From assembly GCA_009774055.1 (NCBI GenBank), contig VSNB01000010.1:1-20694 (forward strand): a stretch of 20,694 bases of DNA, read 5' to 3'. The position numbers were made by a program, and so were the translations under genes. Positions 14,286 to 20,694 of the stretch are shown one piece after another. The notes beneath the pieces are model-generated. The model searched no databases. It was not told the DNA's origin and saw nothing but the letters and a program-made list of their open reading frames with translations. The stretch comes from Clostridiales bacterium (GTDB lineage Bacteria > Bacillota > Clostridia > Oscillospirales > Oscillospiraceae). The stretch's first letter is position 1; each line of letters begins with the position of its first letter.

Positions 14286-17200
14286 CTATAGCTCCGTCTC
14301 CGGGAGCCAGCGGCTCAGGGCGTCCATCAGGCGGGGAATGTCCAGCGGCTTCGTAATATGCTCGTTCATCCCGGCCTCCCGGCTGGCGGCGATGTCCTCG
14401 GCAAAGGCGTTGGCGGACATGGCCAGAATAGGGACGGCGGCGGCGTCGGGGCGGGACAGGCCCCGGATGGCCCGGGCGGCGTCGCAGCCGTTCATAACGG
14501 GCATCTGGATGTCCATGAGAATCAGGTCGTAGCGGCCGGGGGCCGACGCGCGGAAGAGGTCCAGGGCCTCCTGGCCGTTTCCGGCCCACTCCACCGTCGC
14601 GCCGGCGTCCTCCAGAAGCTCGCAGGCGATTTCCCGGTTGATCTCGTTGTCCTCCACCAGCAGGAACCGCCGGCCCTGGAAGGACTGGGCCCGGTATGCC
14701 GGCCCGCAGGACGCGGCGTCCGGCCCCTCGCCGGTCTGCCGCTTCAGGAAGAGGGTCACCGTGAACTGGGTCCCCTCCCCGGGGCGGCTCTTCACGGCGA
14801 TGTCGCCGCCCATGATGCGCACGATGTTCTGGGCGATGGTCATGCCCAGGCCGGCGCCCTCGATGGCGCCGGTGCGGGAGTCCTTCGCCCGGCTGAAGGG
14901 CTCGAAGATCCGCCGGACGAATTCCTCGTCCATGCCCACGCCGTTGTCCCGGAACACGAAGCTGTAGCAGCCGTACCCGTGCTCCCGGGCCTCCTTTTCC
15001 CGGACCATGACCTCCAGCAGGCCCCCCGGCGGCGTATACTTGACGCTGTTGCCCAGGGTGTTGACGAACACCTGCTGCAGGCGGGCGGGGTCCCCGATGA
15101 CGGCGGGATGCTCCGTCTCCGGGGGATAGATCCGCAGCTGGTGGCCCTTTTCCTGGATGGGGGAGCGGAGGATGATCGCCAGCTCGCCGATCATATCCGG
15201 AATGAGGAAGGGCTTCTCCGCCAGGTCCATCTTGCCCGATTCGATCTGGCTCATGTCCAGCACCTCGTTGACCAGGTTGAGGAGATGCCGGCTGGATACG
15301 GTGATCTTCTGCAGGCAGTCCAGCACCCGGGCCCGGTCGTTGATGTGGCTGATGGCGATGCTGGTCATGCCCATGATGCCGTTCATGGGGGTGCGGATAT
15401 CGTGGCTCATCCGGGAGAGGAAGTCGCTCTTGGCGGAGTTGGCGTGGTTGGCGGCCTGATAGGCGTCCAGAAGGGCCTGCCGCTCCCGGGCCTCCTTCTG
15501 CTTGCTCTCCGTCACGTCCTGGGCGGCGTAGAGGACGGTGCAGGGCCGTCCCCGGCTGTCGCTGCGGACCAGCACCGCCGTGGCCCGGGTCCAGCCGCAC
15601 TGCTCCGGCAGGGCGTCCTCGCCGGGGACGGGCAGCTTGCGGTACTCAATGGCCAGAAAGGACCGGTCCCCGCCCAGGCTGCCGCGGAGATTTTCGATGG
15701 ACATGACGCTCAGGAACTCCGCACGGTCGCCGGCGTAAATGAACCGCTTGGCATAGGCGCGGATGCCGTCGGAGTACTGAATCCGCGACCCCAGAAACTC
15801 GCCCACCTCCTGCAGCTGGGTGACATTTTGAAAGGTGTCCGCCAGAAGGTCCACGTAATAAGTAGCGAAAAACATGCCGCTGAGGCTTCGGATGATGTCC
15901 AGCTTCTCCTGGTCCTTATCCTGCCGGTGGGCCTCCCGGTCCTTTTCACTGGTGATGTCCCGGCCCAGGATGTTCACCAGAATCTCGCCGGATTGGCGGC
16001 TATAGACCACGTGCTGTTCCAGCCAGCGTGGCGGCTGCTCCCGGGTCCGGTACTGACAGACCTCCTCCGCGTAATCCAGCGTTTCCAGCGCCTTCTGCCG
16101 GATGACCTCCAGGGACATGGTGTCCCGGAAGGTCTGGGCGTCCTCCTCGCAGACCAGGGAGGCCAAAGCGCGCTCCACATGCTGGCCGTAGTTATCAGAT
16201 TGGAAATCCTTGGTGCTGGCGGCCTGCCGCAGGTCGATCCGCTCGCACAGGCCCGTGTCCAGGTGGACGGTGTTCATGACGCTGTACCGGCACTTCAGGA
16301 TGGAGGCCATCTGCATATCCCACTGGCTGCGCTCCAGCTCTTGCCGGACCCGGTCCTCGGCGTCCTGGAGGGCCAGCACCACGTATCGCTGACGGTTCCG
16401 CTCCTGGGTGAAGCAGGCGTTGATGGCGATATAGCTGTACAGGTCGCCGTCGCAGGTCCGCTGGCAGAGGAGCTCCACCCGGGGAATTTCCCGCTCCCGG
16501 GCCCGGCGGAGGCTCTCCAGGGAGAAGTGCTGGCGGAAGGCGTCCAGATACTCCCAGTGGAGCTGGGCCTCCAGCTGGGGGCGCAGGGATTTCTCCCAGT
16601 CCACCAGCTGGCCGCCGTCGATGCGATGCATCTGCCCGTTGACCCGGACGGGGTCCGCCAGGCCGGTGTCCAGGTCGATCACATAGATGGCGTAGTTCTG
16701 CTCCCCCAAGGCGCGGATGATCTCCTGGCGCCGGATATTGCTCTCCTCCCGCTCCAGGCCCTCCCGGAGCACGTTGTGCACGTCCTTGGCGCACAGCAGG
16801 GCCAGCTGCTCCCCGTCGGCGTACCCGAAGTCGCGCACCGCCTCCAGCAGCTGCCAGCGGAAGCCGCCGCGGACCCAGCGGCGGAAGGTGCAGTTGAGAA
16901 TGCTCTTTCCGCCGCGCAGGCCCTCCCGCAGGTGGTCCAGCCGGACGAAGGCCCGGACGCGCTCCACGTCCTCCGGGTGCAGCCGCCCCTTTCGGATGAA
17001 CCGCTCCAGCCAGTCGGACAGGGGCTCCGGCCGGCTGCGGGCCCAGTCCTCCCCACCCAGCCGGATGACCTCATAGGTGTCCTTTGTCAGGTTCGCCCGG
17101 ACCAGCTGCTGGTAGATGTAGCCCGACGCCTCCATATGGGGGGTCAGGGTGATGACAAAGGCGGGAATGTCCTCCTCCCAGAGAATCCGGGAGGCCACGA

Positions 17201-17453
17201 TGTCCACCGCCTGTCCGAAGGGGCTGTTATAGCACACGGACCGGCTCTCCTGCCTGTCCCCGATGGTCAGCAGGGGACAGCAGGAGCAGCTGGCAGGCCA
17301 GAGCAGGTGGCAGACCATCCCGAGCTTGGCGGAAGGGGTGATCCTGCGTACGCGCTCATTCAGGTACAGGATCCGGTGATCGTCCTCCCGGATCACGTAT
17401 ACGCCCGTTTCCTGCATGGCGTCCAGTATTCTTTCGTAGATTCTGTCTCCCAC
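14286..17453 (-). CDS. Hybrid sensor histidine kinase/response regulator with tandem sensor modules
   Basis: The 1055-residue product has a PAS-like N-terminus (about 1-108) with a Cys cluster (Cys48, 56, 58, 59), four related sensor modules (to about 650), a dimerisation/phosphoacceptor HisKA domain (His684 in MSHDIRTPMNG), a HATPase with DNGVGM (836-841) and GAGLGM (about 866), and a C-terminal receiver with Asp981 (LILMDIQMP) and Lys near ITKP. The modules share a [SR]-[LI]-[ED]-x-[LI]-R helix ending at Arg176, 316, 452 and 590. No transmembrane segment is seen, so the sensor is probably cytoplasmic. I prefer GTG 17453 (GGGGGCGG six bases upstream) over TTG 17477, which has no ribosome-binding site. 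The CHR transporters lie 31 bases upstream on the same strand. Ligand and output partner are unknown; no DNA-binding regulator is adjacent. Confidence 0.9.
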   Translation of the reverse strand: MGDRIYERILDAMQETGVYVIREDDHRILYLNERVRRITPSAKLGMVCHLLWPASCSCCPLLTIGDRQESRSVCYNSPFGQAVDIVASRILWEEDIPAFVITLTPHMEASGYIYQQLVRANLTKDTYEVIRLGGEDWARSRPEPLSDWLERFIRKGRLHPEDVERVRAFVRLDHLREGLRGGKSILNCTFRRWVRGGFRWQLLEAVRDFGYADGEQLALLCAKDVHNVLREGLEREESNIRRQEIIRALGEQNYAIYVIDLDTGLADPVRVNGQMHRIDGGQLVDWEKSLRPQLEAQLHWEYLDAFRQHFSLESLRRAREREIPRVELLCQRTCDGDLYSYIAINACFTQERNRQRYVVLALQDAEDRVRQELERSQWDMQMASILKCRYSVMNTVHLDTGLCERIDLRQAASTKDFQSDNYGQHVERALASLVCEEDAQTFRDTMSLEVIRQKALETLDYAEEVCQYRTREQPPRWLEQHVVYSRQSGEILVNILGRDITSEKDREAHRQDKDQEKLDIIRSLSGMFFATYYVDLLADTFQNVTQLQEVGEFLGSRIQYSDGIRAYAKRFIYAGDRAEFLSVMSIENLRGSLGGDRSFLAIEYRKLPVPGEDALPEQCGWTRATAVLVRSDSRGRPCTVLYAAQDVTESKQKEARERQALLDAYQAANHANSAKSDFLSRMSHDIRTPMNGIMGMTSIAISHINDRARVLDCLQKITVSSRHLLNLVNEVLDMSQIESGKMDLAEKPFLIPDMIGELAIILRSPIQEKGHQLRIYPPETEHPAVIGDPARLQQVFVNTLGNSVKYTPPGGLLEVMVREKEAREHGYGCYSFVFRDNGVGMDEEFVRRIFEPFSRAKDSRTGAIEGAGLGMTIAQNIVRIMGGDIAVKSRPGEGTQFTVTLFLKRQTGEGPDAASCGPAYRAQSFQGRRFLLVEDNEINREIACELLEDAGATVEWAGNGQEALDLFRASAPGRYDLILMDIQMPVMNGCDAARAIRGLSRPDAAAVPILAMSANAFAEDIAASREAGMNEHITKPLDIPRLMDALSRWLPETEL

Positions 17454-17484
17454 AATAAACCGCCCCCGTCCTTTCAAAATTTCG

Positions 17485-18102
17485 CTACATGCCCCAAAGG
17501 ATGCCCACTGCAGCGGAAGCCAGAATAAACAGAATGGGGTGGAGCTTCTTGGTCTGCTTGACCAGGTTGGTCAGGATCCACAGTACGGCGGCCAGGGCCC
17601 AGCCCTTCCAGTTGAATACGGCCAGAGAGAGGCCCTGGGTCAGGGCGTCGGAGAAAAACAGGTTGCTGACCACCACCGACAGTCCCGCCGCCGCAATGAG
17701 CCCCGTGGACGCGGGCCGCAGGCCATAAAAGGCGCTGTCCACATACCGGTTGTTCCGGAAGCTCTTGAGGAAGGAGGCGATGATGAGAATTACGATAATA
17801 GAGGGGGTAATGAGTCCCAGGGTAGCCACCACCGCGCCCAGGAGGGCCAGGGGCGTCCCGCCGATAGAGCCTCCGGTGATGAAGCCGATATAGGTGGCCA
17901 TATTGACGCCGATGGGTCCCGGCGTGGATTCGCTCACGGCGATCATATTGGCAATCACGTCCGAGGGCGCACCGGCCACACGAAACCACTCGGGATATTT
18001 CGTTCCCATATCGTAAAGGAAGGGCAGGGTGGCCATGCCGCCGCCTACGGCGAACAGGCCGGTCTTGAAGAACTCGAAGAAGAGCTGCAGGAAGACAATC
18101 AT
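17485..18102 (-). CDS. CHR family chromate-type transporter, second half
   Basis: The 205-residue protein is one CHR domain, the short-chain form in which two proteins replace full-length ChrA. Its N-terminus has FFKTGLFAVGGGMATLPFL (about 11-29), and SESTPGPIGVNMATYIG (about 57-73) is the conserved PGP-type motif. Five to six hydrophobic segments follow. Its ATG overlaps the stop of the other CHR gene (ATGA at 18099-18102), which strongly suggests a paired complex. ChrA proteins can export chromate, but in an anaerobe the physiological anion may be different. It precedes the hybrid kinase by 31 bases. Confidence 0.9.
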   Translation of the reverse strand: MIVFLQLFFEFFKTGLFAVGGGMATLPFLYDMGTKYPEWFRVAGAPSDVIANMIAVSESTPGPIGVNMATYIGFITGGSIGGTPLALLGAVVATLGLITPSIIVILIIASFLKSFRNNRYVDSAFYGLRPASTGLIAAAGLSVVVSNLFFSDALTQGLSLAVFNWKGWALAAVLWILTNLVKQTKKLHPILFILASAAVGILWGM

Positions 18103-18641
18103 TTTTTCACCCCCAGATTCTTCAGCAGGATGCCCACGATGGCCGCCGCCAGCACAAAGACCACCGGGCTGAGGAAGGTCAGGAAATAGCTGCCCAGAGC
18201 CACCGCCAGGAAAATGACCATGGTAGGCGCGTCAATGACCGCCTTCTTGAAGAGCTTCACCACCGCGTTGAGGATCAGGATGCACACGCACACCCGGATG
18301 CCGCCGAAGGCGTGGTTCACCCAGTCCAGGTGGGAGAACTGGGTGATGACCCCCGCCAGCAGGGAAAGGATCACCAGGGAGGGAAACACCACGCCCAGGG
18401 TGGCAAGGATTCCCCCCAGGGTCCCCTTGTTCTTCTGGCCGATGAAGGTGGCGGTATTCACCGCGATGATGCCGGGAGTGCACTGGCCGATGGCGAAGTA
18501 GTCCGTCAGTTCCTCCTCGGTGGCCCAGCCCTTGTTCTCCACAACCTCCCGCTGGAGGATGGGCAGCATGGCGTAGCCGCCGCCGAAGGTCATGACCCCC
18601 ACCTTTGCGAAGGTGAGGAATAAGTCAGGATAGATGCTCAT
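18099..18641 (-). CDS. CHR family chromate-type transporter, first half
   Basis: The 180-residue protein is the partner CHR domain: FAKVGVMTFGGGYAMLPIL (about 10-28) and IGQCTPGIIAVNTATFIG (about 50-67) mark the two signature regions, and the rest is hydrophobic. I place the start at ATG 18641, which gives the usual half-size length; the frame stays open further upstream, but that extension would overlap the flavoprotein gene. The AAAGGA upstream is about 13 bases away, longer than ideal. The flavoprotein gene ends ten bases before it. As a heterodimer with the next gene it would form one transporter. Confidence 0.88.
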   Translation of the reverse strand: MSIYPDLFLTFAKVGVMTFGGGYAMLPILQREVVENKGWATEEELTDYFAIGQCTPGIIAVNTATFIGQKNKGTLGGILATLGVVFPSLVILSLLAGVITQFSHLDWVNHAFGGIRVCVCILILNAVVKLFKKAVIDAPTMVIFLAVALGSYFLTFLSPVVFVLAAAIVGILLKNLGVKK

Positions 18642-18651
18642 ACTTGTTGTT

Positions 18652-19206
18652 TCATCCTTTCTCGCTCCATATCTTCTTGCAGAATGCAATGATTTCATGC
18701 TTTCTTTTCTGCGCCGCCTCTTTGTTCTCTACGGAACACAGCTCCAATTTCCCGCAGCGCGCAATTTCCAGGTGTCCATAAAAATGCTCGATGCTCTCAA
18801 TAATTCTGTCGCATTCCCGCATGCTCGGACCCGTTCTTAGCGCCACGGAGTATCCCCTTTTTCCGCCGCCTATCGATGCGTGCGGCTCATGGGTATTGCA
18901 CCACGGAGTGCACCGGTCGATAAAGGCCTTGAACTGTCCCGGAATATCCGCCCAATAGGAGGGGGATACGGATACGATAACGTCTGCCCATTTATAAAGT
19001 CTTATGACGCTGTCCGTATCGTCGCGCTGAATACATTCCGCCGTATGGTGGCAGCTTCTGCACCCTTTGCAAAAATGAATGTTAAAGTCATCGATACAGA
19101 CGTTTCTCACATCATACCGCTCTTTGAGGCAGTCGGATATAGTGTGCGCGATTTCGGCGGTCGCTCCGGTTCTCACCGGACTGCAGTTCATCACTAAGGC
19201 GTTCAT
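18652..19206 (-). CDS. Flavodoxin-fold NAD(P)H-dependent oxidoreductase with Cys cluster
   Basis: The 184-residue product starts with NALVMNCSPVRTGATAEIA (2-20), the phosphate/FMN loop of the NADPH-dependent FMN reductase and iron-sulfur flavoprotein superfamily. A C-x2-C-x2-C-x5-C cluster (Cys46, 49, 52, 58) precedes a DDT motif, a pattern common in this group and sometimes linked to an iron-sulfur centre. YWADIPGQFKAFIDR (84-98) is the second FMN-contact block. Its substrate is unknown. GC content is lower than in the flanking genes (60-base lines of about 47-52%), which suggests transfer. It lies 18 bases after the small membrane protein gene and ten bases before the CHR pair. The start has only a weak GAGACGGAT ribosome-binding site. 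A reductase next to CHR transporters is suggestive of chromate or other oxyanion handling, but this is inference. Confidence 0.85.
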   Translation of the reverse strand: MNALVMNCSPVRTGATAEIAHTISDCLKERYDVRNVCIDDFNIHFCKGCRSCHHTAECIQRDDTDSVIRLYKWADVIVSVSPSYWADIPGQFKAFIDRCTPWCNTHEPHASIGGGKRGYSVALRTGPSMRECDRIIESIEHFYGHLEIARCGKLELCSVENKEAAQKRKHEIIAFCKKIWSEKG

Positions 19207-19224
19207 AATATCCGTCTCTATAAA

Positions 19225-19443
19225 TCAGCGCATCAAAGCAATGGGCAGGGTGACGTTGCTGGAAAACCCGCCCTTGAAAAACCCGGCGACACCGGGCTCC
19301 GCCTGGTTCAGCAGAAGCCAGGCCCCCAGCAGCAACGCCAGCGCCGCCAGAACCGCCAGGCTCCATAAGAGAATCTTCTTCCACCGGGACTTGCCCCGGT
19401 AGGCATGGTAGGGGTTGGAATATTTCTTTTTCTGTCGTCTCAT
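19225..19443 (-). CDS. Small single-pass membrane protein of unknown function
   Basis: The 72-residue product has a very basic N-terminus (RRQKKK, then HAYRGKSRWKK), one hydrophobic segment at about 24-46 rich in Leu and Ala, and a short extracytoplasmic tail containing GVAGFFKGGFSSNVT. I do not recognise the family. The start is supported by GGAG at a spacing of nine, with GGAG lying inside the last codons of birA; the two genes are six bases apart. The gene is real on positional and compositional grounds, but its role cannot be stated. Confidence 0.7.
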   Translation of the reverse strand: MRRQKKKYSNPYHAYRGKSRWKKILLWSLAVLAALALLLGAWLLLNQAEPGVAGFFKGGFSSNVTLPIALMR

Positions 19444-19449
19444 GCTCGT

Positions 19450-20436
19450 TCACTCCGTGTAGCCGTAAAGTCCCCGGACCGACACCTCGCCGGTGCGGAT
19501 GGTGGTTTCGCTGCCGTCCGGCAGCCGGACGATCAGTCCGAACTGGTCATCGATATCCAGGGCATGCCCCTGCTCCTGCCGGTCGCTCCACAGCAGCCGC
19601 ACCGGCCTGCCCAGGGTCACGCAGTCCCGGCGGTAGGCTTCCACCCACGGGCTGACGTCGCTGCCCAGGGCATCGGACAGATTCCGCAGCTCCTCAATCA
19701 TGGCGGCGGCCAGCTGCGCCCGGGACGCGGCGAAGCCCTCCTGGGCCAGGGAGGTCGCCATCTGAGCCACCTCGGGCCCGAAATCCTCCGGGGTATGGCT
19801 GACGTTGACCCCGGCCCCGATGACCAGGGACTGGGTCATGCCCGTCTCCCCCTCCACCGCCAGCTCCGTGAGAATGCCGCAGAGCTTCCTGCCGTTCAGC
19901 ACCAGGTCGTTGGTCCATTTGATTCCCGGTCGGACGCCGGCGGCCCGCTCCACGGCGCGGCAGACCGCCACGGCGGTCATGCCCGTCACTCCCATCAGCG
20001 CGCCGGGGGGCAGTTGGGGCCGCAGGAGAATGGAGAGGTAGACGCCCTTCCCCGGCGGGGACCGGAAGGAGCGGGTCATGCGGCCCCGTCCGGCGCTCTG
20101 GCAGTCGGCGGCCGCCACGGCGCCGTGGGGTGCGCCGGAGAGTGCCTCCCGCTTGAGGTAGGAGTTGGTGGAGTCGATCTCTTCCAGGCACCGCAGGTCC
20201 GGACAGGGGACCGTCAGGTACCGCCGGATCTCCCGCTCCGCCAGGGAATCCGGCGACGCGGCCAACCGGTAGCCCAGGCCGGTATGCGCCTCGATCACGT
20301 AGCCGTCCCGGCGCAGGCTGTCGATAGCCTTCCAGATCGCCGCCCTGCTGACGCCCAGCCGACGGCTGAGCTCCTGACCGGAAATATAGTCCTCCGGAGA
20401 AGCGTGCAGCAGCTGATAGACCTTCTCCCTGCTCAT
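19450..20436 (-). CDS. birA: Biotin--[acetyl-CoA-carboxylase] ligase / BirA
   Basis: BirA joins biotin to carrier proteins such as the BCCP subunit; the long form also represses transcription. The 328-residue product has an N-terminal winged-helix domain (about 1-60; SRRLGVSRAAIWKAIDSLR at 24-42), then the ligase domain with EIDSTNSYL (86-94), the biotinyl-AMP loop AGRGRM (116-121), KWTNDL (173-178, catalytic Lys173) and KLCGIL (184-189), and the small C-terminal cap. I chose ATG 20436 behind GAGGTGGCGG. It is the first gene of the leftward block. No BirA-type operator was found in its leader, so autoregulation is not shown. Confidence 0.95.
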   Translation of the reverse strand: MSREKVYQLLHASPEDYISGQELSRRLGVSRAAIWKAIDSLRRDGYVIEAHTGLGYRLAASPDSLAEREIRRYLTVPCPDLRCLEEIDSTNSYLKREALSGAPHGAVAAADCQSAGRGRMTRSFRSPPGKGVYLSILLRPQLPPGALMGVTGMTAVAVCRAVERAAGVRPGIKWTNDLVLNGRKLCGILTELAVEGETGMTQSLVIGAGVNVSHTPEDFGPEVAQMATSLAQEGFAASRAQLAAAMIEELRNLSDALGSDVSPWVEAYRRDCVTLGRPVRLLWSDRQEQGHALDIDDQFGLIVRLPDGSETTIRTGEVSVRGLYGYTE

Positions 20437-20470
20437 CCCGCCACCTCGTTTCCTGTCTGACATTCTATGC

Positions 20471-20488
20471 CGGCGGCATCCTCCGCCG
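20471..20488 (-). promoter_or_regulatory. Hairpin in the birA leader
   Basis: CGGCGG-AGGATG-CCGCCG (read on the minus strand) forms a six-base perfect stem in the 5' leader between the predicted transcription start and the birA ribosome-binding site. There is no T-run, so it is not a terminator. Its role is unknown. Confidence 0.45.
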
Positions 20489-20512
20489 TACGCGCCAGAC
20501 TTCATAAAGCGT

Positions 20513-20541
20513 AGTATAACATTTTCCAAATGATTTGTAAA
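20513..20541 (-). promoter_or_regulatory. Promoter of birA and probably the whole leftward operon
   Basis: On the minus strand TTTACA (20541-20536), a 17-base spacer and TATACT (20518-20513) form a good sigma-A promoter, with a predicted start near 20506 and a leader of about 70 bases. Genes downstream to the hybrid kinase are spaced by at most 31 bases, so one transcript could cover all six. Confidence 0.75.
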
Positions 20542-20610
20542 CTGCATAAACCGCCTTTGCGGAAAATCCATTTGTGCGTCAAGTGCCAGACGCCGCATGC
20601 TTGGACATAC

Positions 20611-20694
20611 CGGCGCGGGGGGGGGGGGGGGGGGCGGGCCGGCGCGGCCGGGGGGCGCCCCCACACAACGGGGGGGGGGGGGGGGTGGGGTTGT
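20611..20694. other. Poly-G low-complexity contig end, probable artefact
   Basis: Runs of 18 G (20617-20634) and 16 G (20670-20685) alternate with short GC patches up to the end of the window. This is unlike any flanking sequence. It matches the poly-G pattern produced by two-colour sequencing chemistry when signal is lost, and I would mask it. The bases from 20437 to about 20610 hold the birA leader and promoter and no gene. Confidence 0.75.

Noticed and set aside
14055..14291. A 78-residue plus-strand frame across the hairpin cluster
   Set aside because: It lies in palindromic DNA, lacks a ribosome-binding site and contains no recognisable protein features.
17454..17477. TTG start eight codons upstream for the kinase
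   Set aside because: There is no Shine-Dalgarno sequence ahead of TTG 17477; the GTG at 17453 has a G-rich site six bases upstream. The choice is not certain.
14358..17528. A 1056-residue open frame on the plus strand opposite the kinase
   Set aside because: It mirrors the kinase codons in a GC-rich gene, shows no domain motifs and is rich in Gly, Ala, Leu and Val shadow patterns. The minus-strand kinase has complete HisKA, HATPase and receiver motifs.
20437..20560. BirA operator (inverted GTTAAC half-sites) near the birA promoter
   Set aside because: Only loosely similar GTTTAC and GTTATAC sequences are present and they are not inverted.
20437..20664. Longer birA frame reaching the poly-G end
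   Set aside because: The extra residues would run through the promoter and low-complexity poly-G; ATG 20436 has a good ribosome-binding site and starts the winged helix.
20617..20685. G-quadruplex regulatory element
   Set aside because: The runs are homopolymers at the contig edge with no conserved spacing and are best explained as sequencing artefact.

Overview
The window looks like the end of a contig from a high-GC anaerobic Firmicute of the class Clostridia, probably an Oscillospiraceae-type gut bacterium. The reasons are the GC-rich coding sequence (about 60-65% in most genes), Gram-positive gene order (pyrH-frr-uppS-cdsA-dxr-rseP-ispG), Shine-Dalgarno-led and often ATGA-overlapping genes, and a Clostridia-type DUF4358-like lipoprotein beside MBOAT and DHHW genes. 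No rRNA, tRNA, CRISPR array, transposase or phage gene was seen. The family calls were made by reading motifs, not by database search.

Layout, left to right. A 364-base leader with no convincing gene precedes a TepA-like ClpP-fold protease with its own terminator. Next, a near-consensus promoter with two stacked perfect inverted repeats drives a GT2-GtrA fusion glycosyltransferase and an overlapping, motif-degenerate PlsC-like acyltransferase, closed by a terminator. A second promoter starts the core operon pyrH-frr-uppS-cdsA-(GNAT)-dxr-(TIM-barrel isomerase)-rseP-ispG. It joins UMP kinase and ribosome recycling to undecaprenyl diphosphate, CDP-diacylglycerol and the first and penultimate dedicated MEP-pathway steps. 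The two bracketed genes are AT-richer than the rest and look like insertions. Then come a DUF4358-like lipoprotein, an MBOAT acyltransferase and a DHHW (AlgX/AlgJ-like) protein, which I read as a module that O-acylates a cell-surface glycan. An intrinsic terminator sits only 16 bases ahead of the MBOAT start.

A 187-base cluster of five hairpins separates this rightward block from a leftward block. Read in its own direction from the right, the leftward block is birA, a 72-residue membrane protein, a flavodoxin-fold reductase, two half-size CHR transporters and a hybrid histidine kinase of about 1055 residues. All are closely spaced behind one good promoter. The kinase carries four tandem sensor modules with a period of about 138 residues and a cysteine-rich N-terminal PAS-like domain.

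The last 80 or so bases are almost pure G with scattered C and are most likely a sequencing or assembly artefact at the contig edge. The items most worth a second look are the tandem-repeat sensor kinase and its CHR/flavoprotein neighbours, the surface acylation module with its internal terminator, the palindromic leader of the glycosyltransferase operon, and the hairpin cluster between the convergent blocks.
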